In this document: in pieces, positions 10,501-18,854 of the stretch
How the letters are laid out: the number at the start of each line of letters is the position of its first letter
Position numbering within the stretch: the stretch's first letter is position 1
NCBI RefSeq assembly: GCF_007679045.1
Contig: NZ_VEFS01000001.1
Coordinates: forward strand, 1,435,182-1,499,181
Source of the DNA: Microbacterium sp. BH-3-3-3
Lineage (GTDB): Bacteria > Actinomycetota > Actinomycetes > Actinomycetales > Microbacteriaceae
Direction: 5' to 3'
DNA: 64,000 nt
Made by a program: the position numbers and the translations under genes
Notes under the pieces: model-generated
The model's database searches: none
What the model saw: the letters and a program-made list of their open reading frames with translations, nothing else
Told to the model about the DNA's origin: nothing

Positions 10501-10887
10501 GTCGGCGAGGAGCCTCTCCGCCACTACGTCGTCGAGGGGCTTGCCTTCAATTACAGCGTCCACGTCTCGTTGGGCGAGTTGCGCTCCGACGATCAGTCGC
10601 ATCTTCCCGCCGTTCGCGAGGAAGTGGGCCGTGCCTTGGGCTGCGTACTGAAGCTCGGCTGCCGACCAGTAGCCCACGGCTCTGTCGTAGGTGACTGCCC
10701 GTGACAGCAGCGGTAGGTAGAACGTCTCGAACGGACGATCATCCGGCGAGTAGGTTGCTCCAAGATCAACCGTCTGGAACGAGTCAGGCGACGAGATCGG
10801 GTCGTAGGGAAAAAGATCGGAGAGCACCGGCGGGGCCGGTGCGGCCGGCGGTCCAGGCCTTAGAGCGTCGCTGTCGTCCGTGGTCAT
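7594..10887 (-). CDS. PLD-family nuclease domain fused to SNF2-type helicase (defence island)
   Basis: A 1097-residue protein. Residues about 40-235 form a phospholipase-D-type domain with the HxK motif at H180-x-K182 and GSxN at 198-201. Residues about 315-960 form an SF2/SNF2 helicase: Walker A DEVGLGKT near 342-349, DEAH at 451-454, LATATPMQ (motif III), and SEGLNLQTSG with QRIGRVDRIG (motifs V/VI). The tail is uncharacterised. The ATG at 10887 lies one base after the methylase stop and has GGAG eight bases upstream, so the genes are coupled. Architecture and neighbours match helicases of DISARM-like and COG1743/COG1483 defence modules, where the protein is thought to translocate on and cut or exclude foreign DNA. 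That role is inferred here. Confidence 0.85.
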   Translation of the reverse strand: MTTDDSDALRPGPPAAPAPPVLSDLFPYDPISSPDSFQTVDLGATYSPDDRPFETFYLPLLSRAVTYDRAVGYWSAAELQYAAQGTAHFLANGGKMRLIVGAQLAQRDVDAVIEGKPLDDVVAERLLADPELAGARIVQSEHLSVLAWMVATDRLEIRVGVPRGENGELLTHEQSGRYFHTKYGIFADGYGNRVAFNGSNNSSVTAWAKNHETFDAYPSWNIPIWDYLGVHKVLDFEKHWTDNADAGWAVIDLPTAVRMHLIEHASDTPPLPPGVVLPPSEDDDTDEFDVEAAWHELVALRDAPTESSWTGVGSAWAQPLPHQAELINRVVSTYPRGYLFADEVGLGKTVEAGMVLRELFTLGRAKKALLLVPASVMKQWQEELHEKMNLDVARFDKGTFVDRHDQPIPVDPNANPWSAFPIVLASSHLARRRDRRRQILDAGPWDVVLVDEAHHARRRGSKPTDTPNSLLALLQEMRDKETWRALYLATATPMQMNPHEAWDLISLLGLKGRWGVSADDFIRYFKLLAIDPMHRHWDLLCAMLEDYFSDPQAERDADLEGQIDDALGWTGAYVVTALAGNPPSADLKAKFPNETSEWMDKWLRRHTPMRDRVFRNTRKTMREYQAAGIIPDDVVIPYRHVKDEFIPLEPNERRLYERIEEYIRRHYNAYMAEAGNQALGFIMTVYRRRLTSSFEAIKRSLRRRLSVLEDGKNLAELLTDDDNVDVEGSLFEPEAFDTRAGRLRDEIAELKSFLQDLDSITGEDSKATKLVSDVTEALNTYSSVVVFTQYADTMDYVRERLITAGYRRLGCYSGRGGEVYDADSGTWAEVTKSEIKTMFRSGELEVLIGTDSMSEGLNLQTSGRLINYDMPWNLMRVEQRIGRVDRIGASYKDIRISNYFYADTVEEQVYKGIAEDYGDFTDIVGDAAPVLANIEKAIERLALTGHTTPTDIESEVGDIRQQVEDIKNEPVGNDDLGEPTGESRIKEPPQLIGATTTHDLERLLTTNGLSRAAFEVDDQRPKVYRLKPPAERLSRLSFNELDGVRDIEEYFNPFSAETLPVTFDRATWDESDDASLVFLTYGTPELAALLPAVENDN

Positions 10888-10888
10888 G

Positions 10889-13798
10889 TCACTCCACGTC
10901 GAACAGCGTGTTCTCGTTGGGGTCGGCCAGTGCGGCCATCTCCTCCGCCTCCGGTAATACGACATCTTCGAAGTACAGGGTGCAAAGTGTGTCGATGAGC
11001 CCGGCCTCCGGCACCACCCAAGCACCTTTGACCTTGGTCCGCGGAATCGCGTTCGCCAGACCCTGAAGGGTGGAAACAAACCCGGTGTCGCTGGTGTATC
11101 CGTGACGGTCGAGGAAGCGCTTGGCAGCCTGCTGCCCATCCACCTCGGCAATGTAGAGCGCAGTGTCAACGGCGTCGATAACGTACTCGAACGACGATGC
11201 TTCCGGCGTCACGCCAGGCAAATCAGAATCAGCGCCACGTCGCAGCCGCTCCTTGGGCGTCAACAACGTTACCTTGCCCGCCGATTTAGAGACGACCTTC
11301 GCCCGCTCCAAGTCATCTACATCCAGACCACCCACGGCCAACGCGAGGAGACGAGCTGTATCGAACGGGAACTCACGTGCGCCGAAAGTATCCCAGGCCA
11401 AGAGAACGAAGTCAGTGAAGCCATCGACCTTTGCCGCTTTCCCGACCAAGCGGGATCGGCGGAGGTCCACAATTTCCTCACGCGCCAAGGCTAGGGCGTC
11501 TTCAGGGCGGAGGAGCTGGTCGCGCCCCTCCGAGTCAGGAGTAGACGAATAAACTGGCCAGTTCTGCGAGATGACCGAAAGCGTCGGGCCATATGTTGAG
11601 AGCAGTAGGTCTACGCCGTCGATTCCATCATGCTGGAACCTAGTTGCTGCATAGCGCGCAGCGATACGAATATCTTGCTCAATATCATCCAGATAGGTGC
11701 GGCGTGCCGTCTCGCCATCCTCACGTTTGCGGCACACGAGCATGATCGTGGACGCCGCAGAATTCATGTTCGCTTGATGGAGCGAGGTTTCAGCCTCCGT
11801 GTTCACTGGCCACGAGGTTTCGATGGTGAACCCGGCCTGGAGCAGGCCCATACCCAGGGTGTCCCATGCCTCCGCTCGCTTGTGAGTAAACATCACCGAC
11901 AGGACGCCATCGTCTTTAAGTACACGTCGAGACTCGGCGAAGATAGCGGTCATCTTCGCTTCGTAGTCGAGGTCGGCGAGTTCGTTCTTGCGTCGTCCCA
12001 TTGCTGCGAAGCGAGCCGGGTTCGCCACCGCCTCGTTATCCTTGTCGGTGAGCTCATCCACAAAATAGTCCGGAATAAGACGCCCCAGTGTGCGCTTCTC
12101 CCAGACGTAGAAGAAGTCCGCGAGCTCTGCGTACATCACGTTGTTGTAGTAGGGCGGGTCCATGCAGACGTGTGTAACGGAGCGGTCCTCTAGCGTGAGG
12201 CTTGCTGCGCTGCCTTGAGTGACCGCGACCTGTCGCTCAAGACGGTCGTTCGTGCCGAGCTCTGCTGATCCCGTCTCATCGAGCAGACGGGCAATCCCGC
12301 CGTAGGCATCCGTTAGCTGGTCGAGGCACCACGAATAGAGGGCAGTTGCACCTTCGAACTCGGCGAACGTCCACTTGAAAGCAAAGTCATGCCTCTCGAA
12401 GACGCTTCGCATCACTTGCTTTGAGACGTGCCACGAGCCGAGTCTCGAATTGTAGTTGAGGGCCTTGCCTTGCATCAGCGCCAACTCGAACAGAACCTCT
12501 ACGGCCGTTTCGCCGAGAACCTCGCGCACCTCAGGCACGAGCCTCGCGAACTCCTCGCCAAACGTTCCGTGTACGAGCGCTTGACGAGGGGTGAAGAAAT
12601 CTACCCAACGATCGAGGCCGTAGTGTTTGGGACGCAAATCGTTTCCTTCAGGGAACTCCTCGGTAGGCAGGATTCCAGAAGCAAACCACTCGTCCTTCAC
12701 TGCATCGAATCTACGATTTGCAGCTCGAAGGGCTTCGAGGTCTACCTCATTAGGCGCCCGAAAGGTTCGCTCGCCCGATGGTTTGCGGACAGCGACGGCG
12801 TATAGCAGTTGGCTCATATCACCGCCTTGCGCGGCCTCCTTGATGTACTCTCCATCGATTACCAGATTGTCGTAGGGAGAGACCGCCTTGCCTCGCGCCA
12901 TTGTCCCCATACTGGCGTCGGTCTTGTCCACCTCACGTCCCAAGACGACCTCGAAATGTGGCTCTCTGAGTTCGATTCCTTCGATGGAGGTAACCATCCT
13001 GACAGCGGCCTCCTTGCCTGCTGTCTTGCGCAGCCACTTGTCTGTGAGCAACGGCACGAGGCGACCTGTCCGCGGGCAAGGAACAGCGTTGGCCCAGACG
13101 TAGGCGATCACGCTTTCCTCTTCGTTGAGCGGGAAGTACTCCTTGAGTCGCTTCTCCACTCGCTTGACGAGGATGTCGCCCCACTTCCTGATGTCAGGAA
13201 GCAGGTCGAGACCGCGAGTTGCAGGTATTTCGACGCCTGCCTTCAGCACGCTTGCTGCGACTCCGTTGAGGTCGTTAGCAACGACAGGGAGCCCGAGGCG
13301 ACTCGCAGCCCAAGGAATCGAACCTCCGCCGGCAGTGGGGTCGGCAATGGTCGGAAGTTCACCCCAGGTGCGACGGAGAACAGCGTGCAGCAGATCGATG
13401 TCTGAGCGCGAGACTGGGTTTCGGAACGCTTGGCGGTAGCCGTACCCGTTACCTTGTAGCTTCACGCCCGCAGCATTGGCGGCATCGATCATGCGCCGCC
13501 CCTTGACAGGGTCCCCCAGGATTCCGACGAGGCGAAGCAGCCATCCCCGGTAGGCCGATTCGGTGCGCAGTTCCGACGCGTCCGGGAACGCTGCTGCCAG
13601 CTCTTCGGTCCAAGTCGGCATGACCCCGGCGAGTGCGACGGCGGCGGACGCCACAAGTGGTCGGCGAGCCCACCAGATGTGGAGAAACGAAAGCGGCGGT
13701 AGGGCTGAGGCGGCTCCACGCTCTCGCCGTGACTCGATGCCGAGCTCTGCGACGGGTAGCCAGTCCTCGATGAGAACTCGTGGTCTTGAAGTGGTCAC
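10889..13798 (-). CDS. DUF1156 adenine-specific DNA methylase (COG1743-like)
   Basis: A 969-residue protein. The N-terminal DUF1156 part has LSFLHIWWARRPL near 36-48. The SAM-binding motif is DPTAGGGS at 153-160. The catalytic motif DPPY at 547-550 (MDPPYYNN) is characteristic of N6-adenine or N4-cytosine amino-methylases. The large insert between the motifs is typical of COG1743 proteins and may hold target recognition. Start is GTG 13798, with AAGGA nine bases upstream; the preceding stop is nine bases away. It presumably marks self DNA for the linked ATPase/helicase system. Target sequence unknown. Confidence 0.87.
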   Translation of the reverse strand: MTTSRPRVLIEDWLPVAELGIESRRERGAASALPPLSFLHIWWARRPLVASAAVALAGVMPTWTEELAAAFPDASELRTESAYRGWLLRLVGILGDPVKGRRMIDAANAAGVKLQGNGYGYRQAFRNPVSRSDIDLLHAVLRRTWGELPTIADPTAGGGSIPWAASRLGLPVVANDLNGVAASVLKAGVEIPATRGLDLLPDIRKWGDILVKRVEKRLKEYFPLNEEESVIAYVWANAVPCPRTGRLVPLLTDKWLRKTAGKEAAVRMVTSIEGIELREPHFEVVLGREVDKTDASMGTMARGKAVSPYDNLVIDGEYIKEAAQGGDMSQLLYAVAVRKPSGERTFRAPNEVDLEALRAANRRFDAVKDEWFASGILPTEEFPEGNDLRPKHYGLDRWVDFFTPRQALVHGTFGEEFARLVPEVREVLGETAVEVLFELALMQGKALNYNSRLGSWHVSKQVMRSVFERHDFAFKWTFAEFEGATALYSWCLDQLTDAYGGIARLLDETGSAELGTNDRLERQVAVTQGSAASLTLEDRSVTHVCMDPPYYNNVMYAELADFFYVWEKRTLGRLIPDYFVDELTDKDNEAVANPARFAAMGRRKNELADLDYEAKMTAIFAESRRVLKDDGVLSVMFTHKRAEAWDTLGMGLLQAGFTIETSWPVNTEAETSLHQANMNSAASTIMLVCRKREDGETARRTYLDDIEQDIRIAARYAATRFQHDGIDGVDLLLSTYGPTLSVISQNWPVYSSTPDSEGRDQLLRPEDALALAREEIVDLRRSRLVGKAAKVDGFTDFVLLAWDTFGAREFPFDTARLLALAVGGLDVDDLERAKVVSKSAGKVTLLTPKERLRRGADSDLPGVTPEASSFEYVIDAVDTALYIAEVDGQQAAKRFLDRHGYTSDTGFVSTLQGLANAIPRTKVKGAWVVPEAGLIDTLCTLYFEDVVLPEAEEMAALADPNENTLFDVE

Positions 13799-13807
13799 GT
13801 CGTGTCC

Positions 13808-14278
13808 TTAGTCGGCGAGGAGGGTTCGGAGTGCTTTGCGGGCGCGATTACCGTCGAGTCCCATGCACTTGGAGTACCAGTAGTAGGTCTCTTCGATACT
13901 CATGGCGTTGATTCCGGCGACGAGCGCCCGGACTCGCTCATGCTTGGCAATGGGTTGGCTCGCAAGCAGGACGAGCGCCAGACGGACTCCCTCAGCCTCG
14001 CCAAGGCGGATGGGTGCTTTGCGCTTAAACGCAAGGACGCTCGGTTGATGCCCGGCCTTGCGGATCGCAACGAAGAGCGCATCGACCACGCGTCCCGCCT
14101 GAACGGGTGTGGCAGTGGTCACCGGCGCGGTGATCGTGCCACCGTTCTCGCCGTAGGTTTCTTCAAGCGTCACTCCGAAGGTCTCGCCTCGGCCTGGCGT
14201 GACAACAAGGCGGAACCCTCGCGCTCCTTCGACTAGCGCGAGGTGGGACGCGGGGCGGATGCGCTTGACGGCACTCAC
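13808..14278 (-). CDS. Small defence-module partner (DUF3780/DUF7680-like)
   Basis: A 156-residue protein of unknown biochemistry. It begins with a beta-rich half (GFRLVVTPGRGETFGVTL) and ends in a helical half with EETYYWYSKCMG..ARKALRTLLA. The GTG at 14278 overlaps the DUF499 stop (GTGA), with GAGGTAA upstream, so it is translationally coupled on both sides. Small proteins of DUF3780/DUF7680 type occupy this same slot between DUF499 and DUF1156 genes in other genomes; which family applies here was not tested. Its position suggests a structural or adaptor subunit. Confidence 0.65.
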   Translation of the reverse strand: MSAVKRIRPASHLALVEGARGFRLVVTPGRGETFGVTLEETYGENGGTITAPVTTATPVQAGRVVDALFVAIRKAGHQPSVLAFKRKAPIRLGEAEGVRLALVLLASQPIAKHERVRALVAGINAMSIEETYYWYSKCMGLDGNRARKALRTLLAD

Positions 14279-17200
14279 TTGGTTACCTCTGCTGTCATCG
14301 TGGTGCTCTTCATACCAAGGTTCTTGATGACCGTGTGAATCTGGCCGAACTGGGCATCCGTAATATCCAGAGCCGGGGTGAAGCGGAAAACGAGGGTTAC
14401 CTCGCCCGCTACCTTGACCGCACCGGTGATGGCCTTCTTCACAAGGTTGTACGCAGACTGGAAGTCTTGCCGATCGGCGGTGCCCTGGAACTGGACTCCG
14501 CCGTTGACTCCCTTGAACTCGGCGCGGATCGTTGCACGAACGGTGATGTGCTGCTTTTGCAGCATGCCGAGTGATGCTACGGCGAGGTCGATGTCGCTGG
14601 TGCCAGACGCCTCGTCCGCTGTGACCTTCAAGGTCATTGTGCTGACCGTCGGCACGGTGAAGTCGGAAATCTGATCCAGCAGGCTCTGCATTGCCGCACC
14701 GCCTGGGCCCGACGCGTTGAAGGTCTTCGAGTTCGGGGTGCGGGTTGGCACCTCGATCTCCTGCGCATCCGCCGCTTCCCGGCTGAGGATGCGCAGGCCA
14801 TCGAGACCTTTGTCCTTGATCGCGGATGGCGACAATGCCCGGATGCCGGAGGCAGGCTCTGCGTCGAGAACAACGAACCACTTGTAGTCGCTGGCTTGTA
14901 CTGCTGTGGCGAGCAGTTCGATGACATCGGTCTTGGTCGGCTCGCCGCCACATTGGGCTTCGAGGCGGGAGCGAATCTCGGCACCCGTGAGGTCATCGTT
15001 GGTGACGACGGCGCGCAAGTCGGTCTGGGTTGGCTTGCGCACGAGCAAGCCTCGTGACTGGGCTTCGGAAGCGGTCATCACTTCGGCGTCGGGTTTCATC
15101 TCCGGGGCGAGCCCAGCCATGGTGCTCGACGTGTATGTCTTTCCCGTGCCGGCGTCGTAGTAGACCCAGTTCTCGTTCTTCACGCCGTTGACGATCGCTT
15201 CGCGGATCAGGTTCGGGTTTCGAACGATCTGGATCGTGTGATCGGTCCAGAAGTAGTCGGCGATGGAGCGGGTCGTCGCCGAACTCGCGGCGTGCCAGGT
15301 CTTCGAGCGGAGGTAGGAGGCTGTGAAGGGACTGCTTCGAATCTTGTCCTCGTCTTCGAGCAGACTCAACACCGCCGAGGTCGCGTTCTTCGTGTCGCCC
15401 TGTGCCTGAGCGGGAAGCTCACGGTGGCGCAGGTACCCCGTGGCTTTGTCGCCGGAGGGGAAGTAGATGTGCTTGTAGCAACGCGTCACGGCGATGCGAG
15501 CGTTGAGGGTGGCCTCCTTGTTGTATACCTCCACCTTCTTGCGCACCTCGTCGCTGAACTGGGTCAGGCGCGCGGTGTCGCTGGCAAGGTTGTTCGAGGC
15601 GATCAGGGCGCGTGCACGGTCTTTCAAGACCTCGACCTGCTCCTCGTCTGGGACCGCGAACACCACAGCGTTGCGGTAGGTTCTCGGGCTGCCGACGGAG
15701 CCCACTTTGTCAAGCATCTCGACGATCGCTGCGGGCGGCTGTTCTGCGCCCTTCTGCGTGACGGCCACGACGTTGTAGTCAAGCACGACCACTCTCAGTC
15801 CCGCCTCGTCGTGGACCTCGGCAGGGCCGGACGGGAAGTGGACGGCTTTCGCGCCGCCGTCGTTGGCGAAGGCGTTGCGGATGAGGGTGTCCACCATTGC
15901 TGCTACTGCCGTGTTGGCGACGTTGCGCTTCTCGGTCTCGATGATGGCGTTGACGTTGGGCTCGATGTTGAAACGCCATCGACCACCGTCGAACGACAGG
16001 TGCCAGAAGACTTTCTCGGATTCGGTGAGCGCTTTCTCGAAGATGGCGGTGTCTTCGCCGGGGCGAAGGGTGCCGACGATCCAGTCGTTGCGTCCAGCTC
16101 CTGCTGTCGCGACCATTTCCAGGGAGTGCGTGAACACGGTGCGCGCTACGCGGATGGCGTATGCAGGTTTGCCTGGGAAGACATCGGCATCCACCGCCGC
16201 TGCGTGCGACTGCTTGCCTGCGAAGTCGCCCTCTGCCACGGACGCGTATTCGGCCCGTCCGAGTCCATCGGTGAGGTGGTTGAGGACGGGGTCGTTGTCG
16301 AAGTCGATGTCACCAACGTTGATGATCGCCGTGTCATCGTTCGTGTCGTAGATGTGCGCGACGACCTCTGCGAGCAGCTTTAGCGCACCGCGCGCCCGCT
16401 GGAACTGGGTGATGTTGCCCAGCCGCTTGTCGAGTACACGGACCAGCTCGGGATGGAACGGATAGGTCGTCGTGACGAGTTCGCCGTAGGTCGCGGGGTG
16501 TTCCGCGCCGCCCGCCAGCTGCTCAGTTTTGCCCAGAGACTCGTAGAGGCCGCGGTATGCAGCTCCTGCTGCCTTCGCCGCGCTTTCGTCGACCGACTCG
16601 AAGATGCGCTTCTTGAGAATTTCGCCGATCTCGTTGTCGTCTGCCGGACGGATCACGGCGGATGGCTGGACGGCGCGAGTGAGCACGTCGCCGGTCTCTT
16701 CCGCAGCCTTGACCGAGGCGGCGTTCGCCGTGTCGGCGCGTTGCTTCTCATCGCCGGTCAGGTCGCTGATCTCTGTTGTTTCGGCACCGAAGGCGTTGGT
16801 CGTCGAGGCCAAGGTGATGATGACGGACACTTTGTTGGTCGGGTCGGAGGCGACCTCAAACAGATTCCCCAGGAACACCGGGATCGCTCGTGCCATGCGA
16901 CGCACGTCTTCGCTGCCGGAGGACGACACTGCACGCAGGTACTTGGCGATCTCGTCCACGATGACGATGGTTGGGTTGCCTCCGAAAGCAGCTTTGATCG
17001 TGCCGGTGCCCGGAGCGGTGCGCTGGGCATCGTTCGCGGCCATCGCATCGTACGCAGCGTCACCGATCTGCGCGGCCATCTCGCCCCACAGTGTGTAGGT
17101 GCGGTGCCCTTCCGTCTCGACGCCGGCCGTGGGGTCAAGCGCGTCACCGACGAGCGCGGCCACCTGAATCGGCCCATCAGGCAAGAGCGCGGGGTCGATG

Positions 17201-17553
17201 AAGTCCGCGATATTCGTCGGGCGTGCCCCACCGGCGAGGTGGTAGACGGCGGTGAGGCCGTGAGTCTTACCGCCACCGAACGAGGTCGTCGGACGGAGAA
17301 CCCCGTTCTCCCCGGCGACGCCCTTCGCTCCCGTGACGCGACCAAAGGTCTTCGTGAGGAGAGTTTTCAAACCAGAGGTCGGATAGGTCTGCGCGAAGAA
17401 CGCTTCCGCGTCGCCGTAGACCGGGTAGTGCTCGGCGTCTCGCACGACCTTGTCGAGCTGGGCCGCGAAGTGGTTGTCGGCCAGGCCGCCCTGCAACACG
17501 TCATCACGCGGCACGCACGCCGTGCGCAGTGGGACCAGGCTCGAGTCACTCAT
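14275..17553 (-). CDS. DUF499 AAA+-like ATPase (COG1483)
   Basis: A 1092-residue ATPase heading the large-gene block. Walker A is TTSFGGGKTHG (K96), Walker B is IVIVDEIAKYL (D200, E201), and a sensor-like LASTTNAFG follows. The middle and C-terminal parts are long and without recognised catalytic motifs. A C-terminal beta-rich stretch resembles the end domain of other DUF499 proteins. AAAGGAAG precedes the ATG at 17553. DUF499 proteins co-occur with DUF1156 methylases and SNF2 helicases in defence islands and are considered the motor or sensor of those systems. That is family knowledge; the role in this strain is inferred. Confidence 0.85.
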   Translation of the reverse strand: MSDSSLVPLRTACVPRDDVLQGGLADNHFAAQLDKVVRDAEHYPVYGDAEAFFAQTYPTSGLKTLLTKTFGRVTGAKGVAGENGVLRPTTSFGGGKTHGLTAVYHLAGGARPTNIADFIDPALLPDGPIQVAALVGDALDPTAGVETEGHRTYTLWGEMAAQIGDAAYDAMAANDAQRTAPGTGTIKAAFGGNPTIVIVDEIAKYLRAVSSSGSEDVRRMARAIPVFLGNLFEVASDPTNKVSVIITLASTTNAFGAETTEISDLTGDEKQRADTANAASVKAAEETGDVLTRAVQPSAVIRPADDNEIGEILKKRIFESVDESAAKAAGAAYRGLYESLGKTEQLAGGAEHPATYGELVTTTYPFHPELVRVLDKRLGNITQFQRARGALKLLAEVVAHIYDTNDDTAIINVGDIDFDNDPVLNHLTDGLGRAEYASVAEGDFAGKQSHAAAVDADVFPGKPAYAIRVARTVFTHSLEMVATAGAGRNDWIVGTLRPGEDTAIFEKALTESEKVFWHLSFDGGRWRFNIEPNVNAIIETEKRNVANTAVAAMVDTLIRNAFANDGGAKAVHFPSGPAEVHDEAGLRVVVLDYNVVAVTQKGAEQPPAAIVEMLDKVGSVGSPRTYRNAVVFAVPDEEQVEVLKDRARALIASNNLASDTARLTQFSDEVRKKVEVYNKEATLNARIAVTRCYKHIYFPSGDKATGYLRHRELPAQAQGDTKNATSAVLSLLEDEDKIRSSPFTASYLRSKTWHAASSATTRSIADYFWTDHTIQIVRNPNLIREAIVNGVKNENWVYYDAGTGKTYTSSTMAGLAPEMKPDAEVMTASEAQSRGLLVRKPTQTDLRAVVTNDDLTGAEIRSRLEAQCGGEPTKTDVIELLATAVQASDYKWFVVLDAEPASGIRALSPSAIKDKGLDGLRILSREAADAQEIEVPTRTPNSKTFNASGPGGAAMQSLLDQISDFTVPTVSTMTLKVTADEASGTSDIDLAVASLGMLQKQHITVRATIRAEFKGVNGGVQFQGTADRQDFQSAYNLVKKAITGAVKVAGEVTLVFRFTPALDITDAQFGQIHTVIKNLGMKSTTMTAEVTK

Positions 17554-17601
17554 TCGTCTTCCTTTCCAGACCAGCAGCGTCGCGGTCAGAGGTTTGATTT
17601 G

Positions 17602-17790
17602 TCACGCGTCATTACCCGATGCGGCATCCCCTCGCCGCACCCAGCCGTCAACCTCGCTCGCCTGGAACTTCCAAAGGCGGCCCACCTTGTGCGCGGGCAT
17701 GCCCTTATCGGTGATCCACGCGTAGATCGTGTCCTTCGTCACACCCAAGTGCGCAGCGATGTCGTCGGCAGAGAGCCAGGGGTCGGACAT
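17602..17790 (-). CDS. Small HTH (excisionase/MerR-like) DNA-binding protein
   Basis: A 62-residue protein made almost wholly of a winged HTH of the excisionase family: WLSADDIAAHLGVTKDTIYAWI then KVGRLWKFQASEVDGWV. AGGAG lies eight bases before the ATG at 17790. It is the first gene of the defence block, 48 bases before the DUF499 gene, so it is more likely a transcriptional regulator of the module than a phage excisionase. No integrase accompanies it. Confidence 0.75.
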   Translation of the reverse strand: MSDPWLSADDIAAHLGVTKDTIYAWITDKGMPAHKVGRLWKFQASEVDGWVRRGDAASGNDA

Positions 17791-17862
17791 TCGCGCTCCT
17801 GTGTGAATTGAGCGGGATCTTCCCGGATATGACCGAGCTTAGTTGGGGGAGGTGCTGCGGGC

Positions 17863-18258
17863 CTACAGCGTGTCAAGGTCGATCCCGAGCCGCTCCGCCA
17901 CCTCGGACAGCGGCGTGCTTGGTCCTGCTGCGGAGCGTTCGCGAACGATGGCTGCTATCTCCTCTTCCTCACGTCGGAGGTCCTCGAGCCAGGCATCGAT
18001 CAGCGTGATCGGGATCGGGGCGAGACCGAACGCGTCGACGCCGACGTGGAACTGGTGCCCGTCTGGTACGGCGGTGCGGTCATGCGTGTGACCATGGAGG
18101 AGGGGAAACCCGCGATCCACCGGGCGGTGCGTCGAGTGCCGATCTACATCCTGAGTGTCGCCGGAGTACGGGTAGTGCGACGCGAGGATGTGCTGACCCG
18201 CGCGGGCGCCGGCGATGACTTCGGGCAGGATCTCCCACCCTGTGAGCGGCGACCATCC
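17863..18258 (-). pseudogene. Truncated metallophosphoesterase
   Basis: The frame read from 18258 gives the C-terminal half of a calcineurin-like phosphoesterase: ILASHYPYSGD, then FPLLHGHTHDR (the GHTH metal motif) and HVGVDAFGLAPIP. The N-terminal metal ligands (DxH, GDxxD, GNHE) are missing. The frame is closed upstream by TGA at 18259-18261 and has no good start except an internal ATG at 18120. It is a remnant cut by island rearrangement, and the part 17863-18120 cannot be active alone. Confidence 0.7.
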
Positions 18259-18386
18259 TCAGATGCGTTCGACATTTTGAAAGGACTCGGTCGGCTGACT
18301 GGTTCGTACCGGTCGCTGCGACTCGCGGACTACTGAGCGGAGCCCGTCGGCAGACGCGCTCGAGGGCATTACCTTGGGCGTGGGTC

Positions 18387-18788
18387 CTACTCATTTGGTC
18401 TCGGCGGCGCGGGATAGTCGGAGATCGAAAGTAGGAAAGCCCCCGAGACGAAACGCGGGTTGTCTAGGTTGCCGATGATCTCGATGAGCACCGCGTCGTC
18501 GTCGCATTCGAGTACGGAGAAGGTGTCACCCACCCGGAACTCGAGGCCCTGCTCGTCGGTGCCAGCGGTGTGAACTGTGAAGTTCTGGCCGAAATTCGGG
18601 TAGGGATCATGGCGGGCGTGACGATTCTTGACTGCCTTCGCAATGGCCTTCGTGCTCTGCTGACAGCCCACTGTAAGCAGGGACCCGACCGCAAGCGTGC
18701 CGCCGATGATGAGAGTCAGAGCCGGCTTAGGTCCACCGAGGGTTTTAATCATTTTCGTGATGTCCTGGTACATGCCGAGATTCCCCAT
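18387..18788 (-). CDS. Small single-pass membrane protein, unknown
   Basis: A 133-residue protein not recognised as a known family. From ATG 18788 it starts MGNLGMYQDITKMIKTLGG, then has one hydrophobic segment (ALTLIIGGTLAVGSLLTVG, about residues 23-41), a basic stretch and a C-terminal beta-rich part. The part VGDTFSVLECDDDAVLIEI looks like a small SH3-like barrel. It diverges from the PD-(D/E)XK gene across 66 bases. Its island position could link it to defence as a membrane partner, but nothing direct shows this. Confidence 0.5.
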   Translation of the reverse strand: MGNLGMYQDITKMIKTLGGPKPALTLIIGGTLAVGSLLTVGCQQSTKAIAKAVKNRHARHDPYPNFGQNFTVHTAGTDEQGLEFRVGDTFSVLECDDDAVLIEIIGNLDNPRFVSGAFLLSISDYPAPPRPNE

Positions 18789-18842
18789 GACAGCGACTCT
18801 AGTGTCGCCTGCCCAAGGGTCTCGTGTAACGATGACTGCCGC

Positions 18843-18848
18843 TACGGT
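18843..18848 (+). promoter_or_regulatory. -10 box for a leaderless start
   Basis: TACGGT lies exactly six bases before ATG 18855, with no good ribosome site. This supports ATG 18855 over longer in-frame starts upstream. Confidence 0.5.
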
Positions 18849-18854
18849 CGAGGC

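Noticed and set aside
7594..17790. Calling the module canonical DISARM or BREX
   Set aside because: No DUF1998 (drmB), PglZ or BrxC-type protein is present; the parts fit a related but different set.
17602..17790. Excisionase of a prophage or integrative element
   Set aside because: No integrase, attachment site or phage genes are nearby; its place heads the defence block.
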